A stretch of DNA of 64,000 nucleotides. Source: Micromonospora_E sp048060115. GTDB taxonomy: Bacteria; Actinomycetota; Actinomycetes; Mycobacteriales; Micromonosporaceae. Numbering within the stretch: position 1 is the first letter of the stretch; every line of letters begins with the position of its first letter. The DNA lies in contig NZ_JBHMIM010000031.1 of NCBI RefSeq assembly GCF_048060115.1, forward strand, positions 1-64,000. Reading direction: 5' to 3'. The translations under genes and the position numbers were made by a program. Below the pieces are notes generated by a model. That model was not told the DNA's origin. It ran no database searches and was given only the letters and a program-made list of their open reading frames with translations. Positions 9,601-15,417 of this stretch are shown here, one piece after another.

Positions 9601-10125
9601 CAGCAGTTTCGCCTCGGCCAGCTCCTGGCGGTAGCGGTCCAGCTCGGCCCGCAGACCGTCGACGATGTGCCGCGGCACCTGCTGCCGTGGTGGGCTGGGC
9701 GGCACGAAACCGATCGGGCGGCGGTCGTCGGTCAACGCCCGGTGGAACCACACACCCAGCTCGAAGCAGTCGCGCAGCAGCTCCAGCGCGGTCCGTACCT
9801 GGTCGAGGTGGTCGTGGACGGCCTGGTTGCCGACCTTGCGCAGCCGGGTGAACGCCTCGTGGATCTTCGGAGTGAGGACGCCGGCCGCGTTGAGCGCCCG
9901 CACCTGGTGGAAGAAGCTGTCGCTCTCCGTCCGGGTGCCGGTGCGATTGACCAGCTCACGGGCGAGGGTGTCGCCGAAGGCCCGTGCCTTGAACATTGAC
10001 GCCTGGGCGTCCACGTAGATCAGCGACTCGGTGCCCACGCCGTACCAGACCAGCAGTTCATGATCCACAAGGAACCCGAAGTTGGCAGACTGCTTGGCAA
10101 GCCGACGAACACGCTGATGATCCAC
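6619..10125 (-). CDS. hsdR: Type I restriction-modification system, restriction/translocase subunit
   Basis: Motor and nuclease subunit (1168 aa). It starts with a DUF4145-type helical domain (about residues 1-135). A PD-(D/E)xK nuclease domain follows (RADYLLYV, then VVEAKRE, about 310-335), then a superfamily 2 helicase core with Walker A MATGAGKT (about 450), DECH box (about 577) and LTATP. The C-terminal half is helical. The GTG start is supported by GGAGAG eight bases upstream. It is the first gene of the hsdR-hsdS-hsdM operon, and the 200 bp upstream must hold the operon promoter. All key motifs look intact, so the restriction function is probably active. Confidence 0.95.
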   Translation of the reverse strand: MDHQRVRRLAKQSANFGFLVDHELLVWYGVGTESLIYVDAQASMFKARAFGDTLARELVNRTGTRTESDSFFHQVRALNAAGVLTPKIHEAFTRLRKVGNQAVHDHLDQVRTALELLRDCFELGVWFHRALTDDRRPIGFVPPSPPRQQVPRHIVDGLRAELDRYRQELAEAKLLLHGQPSVAAAQAAARAAADRAVTESAARRTVAAELVADLEPQMTAASQEFAARKPAKVSAAKREDFISRARRASAEPLNEVQTRAEIDRQLTAAGWQVQDETQINLYAGDSGVAGVAVREVTLATGRADYLLYVQQKLVGVVEAKREGTAPRGVEAQLDRYLHGLTAAQRMSAWRRDAPLPFGYVATGTETAFVNLLDPQPRTREVFAFHRPQTLARWMREADDDPAAPTLRARLRQLPPLPEQGLRRAQIDAVRGLEGALAADRPRSLIQMATGAGKTFMAVTSSYRLLHHAKATRVLFLVDRNNLGRQTLREYAGYATPGDGRKFTELFNVDRLTGSGMLDSSAVVISTIQRLYGALCGRELPDADVDDQAYDSYELDEPAQVAYNPAIPPEAFDLIIVDECHRSIYGKWRAVLEYFDAFMVGLTATPVKQTLGFFQQNLVSEYTYEQAVADGVNVDFDVYRIRTEITDAGATIEARTVVPLRDRRTRAERYQELEEDFSYAGSDVGRSVISKGQLKLVLETFRDRLFTEIFPGRTTVPKTLIFARDDNHAEEIVKMVRLVFDRSNDFATKITYASKRTGDNPDDLIQALRNSPELRIAVTVDMIATGTDVRPLECLLFLRQVRTATYFEQMKGRGARTIDPASFQSVTPDAQVKKRFVIVDAVGVTEQELDEAVPLHRRTEAQISLKELLGKAGTLTADADEVATLAARLARLDRQLTDDERAELTDLADGQPLAAIARRLTDAVAPESLIPAHAAGPDAVRDLLAEALRPLAAAPQLRQRILEIRRAHDITIDEVNRDTLLSAAGVPAAERAQKVVHSWHAYLEEHRDEITALQVFFDGKGRVDFDQLKELAARISRPPQAWTPDRLWEAYVQLGRTAEAPGDRGVTDLITLVRYELGVDQELRPYRSVVEERFTGWLLRQEQAGTAFTPEQLWWLERIKNVIAVSVAVTPDDLDGAPFTERGGIDGYVQTFGAQAEPLITELNQELTA

Positions 10126-10301
10126 AACTCTCCACAGGGGTATGATCCGGTGCAGAACGCCAGAGCATAGCCGCGCTTCTCGACGTACCGCTATCCTCTG
10201 GCGACCCTCAATCCGTACCGCTTCGGCCCGATCCGCCGCGACGGTGTGGCGGCGGCAGCCGCCGACCGGCGAGTCACCGGCGACCCCGGACGACGATCGG
10301 T

Positions 10302-10331
10302 GATGGCCGGGTGAATGATGGCCGGGTGAGT
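10302..10331 (+). repeat. 15-bp tandem duplication at a translation start
   Basis: GATGGCCGGGTGAAT is followed directly by GATGGCCGGGTGAGT, a near-perfect 15-bp tandem repeat. Because the unit is five codons it keeps frame, and each copy provides a GTG (10311 and 10326) that could start the following gene. A related ATGGCCGGGTGAC lies exactly at the GTG start of the ABC1 kinase gene at 24112. Confidence 0.6.
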
Positions 10332-11180
10332 GAGTATCAGTACTACGAATTCCTGGCCATCGACCGGCCGCTCGACGGTAAGCAGATGGACGAGCTCCGC
10401 GAGATGTCGACCCGCGCAGAGATCACCCATACCAGCTTCACCAACACGTACGACTGGGGCGACTTCAAAGGCGACCCGCTCGCCATGGTCGAGGAATACT
10501 TCGACGCGCACCTCTACCTCGCCAACTGGGGCACCCGGCAGCTCGTGCTCCGGCTCCCGCTGCAGCTGCTCGATCTGGAAACCGCGCAGCAGTACTGCTG
10601 GGCCGAGCCGGCCGAGGCGTACCAGGCCGACGAACACCTGATCCTCAACTTCTCCAGCGAGGAGGAGGACGAGGACTTCGAGCACAGCGGCGAAGGCCTG
10701 CTCGGCCCGATGGTGTCGATCCGCGAGCACCTGGCCGCCGGGGACCACCGGGCGCTCTACCTCGCCTGGCTGCTGCAGATCCAAGGCGGCGAGTTCGGCG
10801 ACGAGGCAACCGAGCCACCGGTGCCGGCCGGGCTCGCCGACCTGACCGGCGCGTTGCAGGGCTTCGTCGACTTCCTGCGGATCGACCCGCACCTGGTCGC
10901 CGCCGCCGCGCAGGCCAGCCCGCCCATTGGATCGGGCAGCGGGCCGGACGCCGACGATCCGGCGGCTCTGGCCGCCTGGGTAGCCGCGCTGCCGGCCGCC
11001 GACAAGGACGCCACCCTGATCCGGCTGCTCACCGGCGACGCGCGAACCGCCACCGCCGAGCTGCGACAACGGTTCCGGGCCGACACCGGTACGGCGGCGG
11101 CCGACGCCGCTGCCGGCAGGCCCCGCACCATCGGCGAGCTGCTCGACGCGGCCGAGACGATACGGGAGCAGACCGAGTAG
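10326..11180 (+). CDS. Conserved hypothetical protein, acidic (about 284 aa)
   Basis: No function recognised. The N-terminal part is compact and well ordered (YYEFLAIDRPLDGKQMDEL, TNTYDWGDFKGDP, YLANWGTRQLVLRLP), a pattern I associate with a widespread actinobacterial hypothetical family. An acidic stretch SSEEEDEDFE sits near residue 115. The C-terminal third is Ala/Pro-rich, probably flexible, and ends in a helix. No signal peptide or membrane segment is seen. Two GTG starts (10311 or 10326) are created by a 15-bp tandem repeat; I chose the second, which directly precedes SEYQYYEF. It is divergent from hsdR and lies upstream of the toxin-like gene. Confidence 0.72.
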   Translation: MSEYQYYEFLAIDRPLDGKQMDELREMSTRAEITHTSFTNTYDWGDFKGDPLAMVEEYFDAHLYLANWGTRQLVLRLPLQLLDLETAQQYCWAEPAEAYQADEHLILNFSSEEEDEDFEHSGEGLLGPMVSIREHLAAGDHRALYLAWLLQIQGGEFGDEATEPPVPAGLADLTGALQGFVDFLRIDPHLVAAAAQASPPIGSGSGPDADDPAALAAWVAALPAADKDATLIRLLTGDARTATAELRQRFRADTGTAAADAAAGRPRTIGELLDAAETIREQTE

Positions 11181-11290
11181 ATCCGCGAGTCGACGGACCG
11201 GACCGCAATCACCAGCAGATCGACAAATGGCGAACATAGACACTGCCGCTGATGGCCGGTCGCCAGTTGCTGGACGAGGCTGGTCGGGTG

Positions 11291-14200
11291 ATGACACACC
11301 GCTTGCTGTTGGCCGCCGCACTCGCGGCCGCACTCCACGGTCCGTCGTGGAGTTCGACGCCGATGGCAGAGGCCGGCAACCCGGCGACCGCAGCTCACCT
11401 GACCGCGATCAGCTCTCAGTCCACCAGCCGACCCGACCTGAGCATGGCCAACCGGATCCGCGGCGGCGTAGACGGACTACCCGACTGGTCGCGGGTGGGC
11501 TACCAGGGTGGACAGCCGCTGCCCGACGACCGCATGACGACCTCGGACACGGCCTGCCGCCTCGACTCGAACTGGTTGGCCGGCGAGTTCAACGTGGTCG
11601 CCGACGACGGCCTCGACGACAGCGCCGGCCTGCAGGCCGCCATCGACCACATCCGGAACGCGTGCTCGCCATCGGCCAACTTCCACCGGCTGTCACTGAT
11701 CACCCTGCCGGCCGGCCGGATAGACGTGTCCCGGCAGATCTACGTCGACGCGAACTTCCTGATACTGCGCGGCAAGGGAGCCGGTGCCGGCGGCACCCAG
11801 GTGGTGTTCCGGCCGAACACCGACACCCGCTACGACACCCTCAGCGCCGACGGCAGCCGCTGGGAACCGAACGGAATGAGCTACGGCAGCGGCAACGACA
11901 TCGGCAGGGGCGGCTGGATCTGGCCGGGCCGGGCGCTGTTCAAGGTGCAGACCCGCGAGGTGGCCAGCCGCTACCAGGACGAGTGGCAGGCGGCGCCGAC
12001 CAACCGCAAGGATCTGTTCGAAGGCTCCGTCAACCAGCACTGGGCCTCCGGGCAGAAACTCACCGGCCGCAGCGACGACCCGGGGTTCTCCGCCCGCGCC
12101 GGGCAGAGCGTCATCCACCTGGCCGGCAACACCGACATGAGCAAGTTCTCCCCCGGCGGCTACGTCTGGGTCGGCGCGGCCAACAGCGTCAACTTCTACG
12201 AACAGCAGGGCGTCACCTACGCCGAACACTCCGGCATGATGGAAGACCTCCACATGCGACAGCAGATGTTCCGGACCACCCGGGTGGACTCGTCCGCCAG
12301 GACGATCACCCTGGACCGGCCACTGGAGTTCGACCTGCCGGTCGACTCGGTCTCCGACGGCTCACCGCCGCTGGGGGCCGGGACACCGTTCGCCAGCAAG
12401 GTCACCCCGCTGACCGCGGTCGTGGGCGTCGGGCTGGAGAACTTCGCCTTCACCCAGGAGATGACCGGGCTGCCCAAGCTCGGCGGCGGCAACTACGCCC
12501 TCGACCCGGCCGACGCGGTGCACGACTACGGCAATCTCGCCCCCGAGTACGCCATGAACGGGGTGCTGTTCAAGTGGGCGGCCAACAGCTGGGTCCGCGG
12601 CCTGTCCGGCACGATGACCGGATCCCACCCGGTTGTCACAGAGGTCGCCCGCAACCTGCAGATCGAGGACAGCACCTTCGACGGGGCCTGGAACAAGGGC
12701 AAGGGCGGCAACGGCTACCTGCGCGGCAGCCGCGTCTGGGACTCGCTGTACGCGTACAACACCAGCCGCAACCTGCGGCACTTCACCTTCCAGTGGTCGG
12801 CCAGCGGAAACGTGGCGTTTCGTAACGACTTCGACTCGGACCTGAACCTGCACGGCGGCTGGGAACGGTACAACCTGTTCGAGGCCAACACCGTGCGGGT
12901 GCCGTACGAGCACAGTTCGAGCAGCTGCACCGCCAACTGCGGCGGCGAGGGCGGCCAGATCGACGAGGGCACCTGGTATCCGATCTGGTGGGCGGCCGGA
13001 CCGAAGGCGATCAAATGGTCCGGGTCGGCCGGGCCGCAGAACGTCTTCTACCACAACGAACTGTCCAAGCAACTCACTCCCGGCGGCCCGTACGTCACGT
13101 ACGAGCCGTACTCGGTGACCGGCACCACCGACCCGGCCGATACGGTCTACCACTTCGGCTCCGATCCGGCCCACCCGGGCCAGTTCCGCCATCTGAGCGC
13201 AGCCGGGTCGGTGATCCCCGACTGGTCGGGTCGGGAGACTCTCGACTACACCGGCGGCCGGGGCGTCGTCGCCGTCACCGGGTACCGTCAACCGTCGCTG
13301 TTCCTGACCAACGTCGGTCAGCTCGACCCCCGCGTCGAGGAGGTCCGCCAGGCGGCCACCTGGAACATGCAGGGCGCCGGCACGTCCGGCGGCTGGAGCG
13401 GCCAGGACGGCGAGTACGAGGACAAGTACGCCAACGGCGTCCTGCCGCTGGCCGTGACCGGCGGCGCCACGGTGATCGCCCTGCAGGAGGCCGGTTCGCC
13501 ACCGCCCAGTGCCGGGCTGCTGACCGACCACCAGCAGGCCGACTTCCAGCGGGCCGGCGGGATGTTCCCGCCGGTGCGGGAGTACCGCCTCGGCGGGACC
13601 GCCCGCCGCCCCCAGGGCTACCTCTACTGGTTGCACACGGACACCTCGGTGAACGGGCCGGGCCGGGTCAATCTGGCCGTCGCCTCCCGCAGCCAGGTAC
13701 CAGCGGACGGAATCTTCGTGGTCGCCTCGCCGATGGGCGGCCGGCCGGCGCTGGGCGTGAACGTCGGCGGCACGGTCTTCTTCACCGTGCACGGCTTCTC
13801 CGGCAACGGAAACGACATGCCGGGACTGCTCGGCGCGATCCGACAGCGGATGCTCACCGCCGGGCCGGGCAACCAGCCACTGGACTGGGTCGCGATGGGC
13901 GACTTCAACCGCGATCCGGACAGTCTGGCCAACGCGCTGCCCGCCGGGCAGTCCCGGGTGCACGCTCCGCCGTCGCCAACCCACCCGACCGCGGATCCAC
14001 AGCGGTATCTCGACTACGCGGTGGTGCCGGACACCGGCAACGTACCCCGGATCACCGGCTCCGAGACCCTGTCGCAGGTCCTGTTGTCGGATCATCTGCC
14101 GGCCCGGTTCCGGCTGGTCCTGGAGGCCGCTGCCTCGCCGCCGGAACTCGTGGCGCAGCCGACCCCGCCCGGCAACGCGGTGCTGCGCAACGCCGGCACC

Positions 14201-15025
14201 ACCAATGTCGCCGACATCGACCCTTTCGGCACCGGCAACGGCATCCTCGACATACCGTTCCATTCGGGTTTCGAGCAGCCGTGGTGGTTGGACGAGAGCG
14301 CGGAGTTCCCGTCCTACTACCGGCTGGTTCACGCGGTCACCCGCAACTTCATGGGCCAGGCGCAGGGGGCGGCGAACGCACCGGTGGTGCACTGGCCCAG
14401 CGAGGCGGCGGATCAGTTCTGGCGGCCCGACTATCAGGGCGACGGGACGTGGACGCTACGCAACATGGTGACCGGGCAGATGCTGACCTCGCTGCCCGGC
14501 GCACGCTCGGTCGCCGGGCGGGACTGGGACGGCTCGGCCGAGCAACGCTGGTTCTTCCAGACCAGTGAGTCCATGTCCGACCTGCGGGAGATCAACCACT
14601 TCCCACCGGAGCAGACCGACCTGGTGGTCGACATCTCCGGTCGGGGCAGCGCGGACGGCACGCCGGCGATCCTGTACGCCGAGAACGACGGCGACAACCA
14701 ACGGTTCAGCGTCATCCCGGCTGGGCAGACCGAAGGCCAGGACTGCTCCTACCTGGCCAACGCGGGCGGCTACCTGGCCGCCGCACCGGTTGGGATACCC
14801 GCCGATGGTGCACCGGTTGCGCTGCACCGCTTCCGGGGCAACACCGACGGCTATCTGTGGTGCGAGCATCAGGGGTCGCTGTCGTTCACGCTGGCGAACC
14901 GTACCGTCGTGGGCGGAGTGCCACAGGACCTGTACCTGTCCGATCACGGTGTCGGCAACCAGCTCACGGTCGAACAGGACGACTCGCAGTTGATCCAGAC
15001 CTGGTCGTGGGAGGCGGCAAGCTGA
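11291..15025 (+). CDS. Secreted beta-helix / CdtB-like nuclease / ricin-type lectin fusion protein
   Basis: 1244 aa with signal peptide (MTHRLLLAAALAAALHGPSW). Residues about 100-640 form a pectate-lyase-3-like right-handed beta-helix (FNVVADDGLDDSAGLQAAI). Residues about 688-945 match the CdtB branch of the endonuclease/exonuclease/phosphatase fold: TWNMQG (Asn692), LQEAGSPPPS (Glu733), RVNLAVASR (Arg792), VFFTVHG (His834), GDFN (Asp871, Asn873), LDYAV (Asp908) and SDH (Asp934, His935). These are the metal-binding and catalytic positions of CdtB and DNase I. Residues about 985-1244 resemble ricin-type beta-trefoil repeats (DQFWRPDYQGDGTWTLRN, DNQRFSVI). CDT normally splits CdtB and ricin-like CdtA/CdtC between separate proteins. 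The start is ATG 11291, giving a clean signal peptide; an upstream ATG at 11252 is less likely. The target and partner are unknown. Confidence 0.85.
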   Translation: MTHRLLLAAALAAALHGPSWSSTPMAEAGNPATAAHLTAISSQSTSRPDLSMANRIRGGVDGLPDWSRVGYQGGQPLPDDRMTTSDTACRLDSNWLAGEFNVVADDGLDDSAGLQAAIDHIRNACSPSANFHRLSLITLPAGRIDVSRQIYVDANFLILRGKGAGAGGTQVVFRPNTDTRYDTLSADGSRWEPNGMSYGSGNDIGRGGWIWPGRALFKVQTREVASRYQDEWQAAPTNRKDLFEGSVNQHWASGQKLTGRSDDPGFSARAGQSVIHLAGNTDMSKFSPGGYVWVGAANSVNFYEQQGVTYAEHSGMMEDLHMRQQMFRTTRVDSSARTITLDRPLEFDLPVDSVSDGSPPLGAGTPFASKVTPLTAVVGVGLENFAFTQEMTGLPKLGGGNYALDPADAVHDYGNLAPEYAMNGVLFKWAANSWVRGLSGTMTGSHPVVTEVARNLQIEDSTFDGAWNKGKGGNGYLRGSRVWDSLYAYNTSRNLRHFTFQWSASGNVAFRNDFDSDLNLHGGWERYNLFEANTVRVPYEHSSSSCTANCGGEGGQIDEGTWYPIWWAAGPKAIKWSGSAGPQNVFYHNELSKQLTPGGPYVTYEPYSVTGTTDPADTVYHFGSDPAHPGQFRHLSAAGSVIPDWSGRETLDYTGGRGVVAVTGYRQPSLFLTNVGQLDPRVEEVRQAATWNMQGAGTSGGWSGQDGEYEDKYANGVLPLAVTGGATVIALQEAGSPPPSAGLLTDHQQADFQRAGGMFPPVREYRLGGTARRPQGYLYWLHTDTSVNGPGRVNLAVASRSQVPADGIFVVASPMGGRPALGVNVGGTVFFTVHGFSGNGNDMPGLLGAIRQRMLTAGPGNQPLDWVAMGDFNRDPDSLANALPAGQSRVHAPPSPTHPTADPQRYLDYAVVPDTGNVPRITGSETLSQVLLSDHLPARFRLVLEAAASPPELVAQPTPPGNAVLRNAGTTNVADIDPFGTGNGILDIPFHSGFEQPWWLDESAEFPSYYRLVHAVTRNFMGQAQGAANAPVVHWPSEAADQFWRPDYQGDGTWTLRNMVTGQMLTSLPGARSVAGRDWDGSAEQRWFFQTSESMSDLREINHFPPEQTDLVVDISGRGSADGTPAILYAENDGDNQRFSVIPAGQTEGQDCSYLANAGGYLAAAPVGIPADGAPVALHRFRGNTDGYLWCEHQGSLSFTLANRTVVGGVPQDLYLSDHGVGNQLTVEQDDSQLIQTWSWEAAS

Positions 15026-15152
15026 TCGCGGGCCGGTCGGCCCGGATCCCTGCTGCGGGGCCGGGCCGACCGGGCGGGCCGGATTTCCGCCCGGTTGGGT
15101 CCCTGGTGCGTCCCGGTGAGTCCCGGCGAGCCCGGGTGGCATCCGGATGCGA

Positions 15153-15185
15153 AACGGCCCGCCAGGGAATCCCTGGCGGGCCGTT
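15153..15185. terminator. Perfect 15-bp hairpin, bidirectional terminator
   Basis: A 15-bp perfect inverted repeat (AACGGCCCGCCAGGG and its complement) with a three-base AAT loop. It lies just beyond the 3' end of the tRNA-fMet gene (minus strand) and 127 bp past the stop of the CdtB-like gene (plus strand). It can therefore terminate transcription from both sides. There is no long T tract, as is common in GC-rich actinobacteria. Confidence 0.7.
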
Positions 15186-15190
15186 CACCG

Positions 15191-15267
15191 TGGTAGCGGG
15201 GACAGGATTTGAACCTGCGACCTCTGGGTTATGAGCCCAGCGAGCTACCGAGCTGCTCCACCCCGCG
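15191..15267 (-). tRNA. Initiator tRNA-fMet (CAT)
   Basis: A 77-nt cloverleaf with the CCA end encoded. Reading the minus strand, the acceptor begins CGCGGGG and the 3' end is CCCCGCT-ACCA, so position 1 (C) and position 72 (T) cannot pair. That is the bacterial initiator hallmark. The anticodon loop is CTCATAA with three G-C pairs in the stem (GGG/CCC), also typical of initiators. The T arm contains GGTTCAAATCC. This is the only tRNA gene seen in the window. Confidence 0.96.
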
Positions 15268-15323
15268 GCGATGTGTAAACCTTAGCGCACTCGGTCGGCC
15301 CGCCGCAAAACGACCCCCAAGAT

Positions 15324-15391
15324 CCCGACGATCTTGCACTTATCGTTGGACATATCGGACAAAACCTCTCGATAAGTGCAAGATCGTCGGG
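15324..15391. repeat. Long palindromic intergenic element, copy 1
   Basis: Two perfectly complementary 22-nt arms (15324-15345 and 15370-15391, core GATCTTGCACTTATCG) enclose a 24-nt loop containing TTGGACATAT and GGACAA. It lies between the promoter side of tRNA-fMet and the 3' end of the UPF0182 gene. A second copy with nearly identical arms is at 53126-53189. It may act as a terminator for the UPF0182 gene or be a small mobile palindrome; its function is not known. Confidence 0.8.
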
Positions 15392-15417
15392 GGAAGTGCG
15401 GGCGCGCGGGGCGTCGG

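Noticed and set aside
7945..9999. 684-codon plus-strand frame opposite hsdR
   Set aside because: Shadow of hsdR with no recognisable domain.
12362..14392. 676-codon minus-strand frame opposite the CdtB-like gene
   Set aside because: Low-complexity Val/Arg/Gly translation, no ribosome binding site; the plus frame has signal peptide and catalytic motifs.
14857..15234. Plus-strand reading frame ending in GTGFEPATSGL
   Set aside because: It runs across the tRNA-fMet gene and the hairpin; this C-terminus is a known artefact of translating the antisense of tRNA genes.
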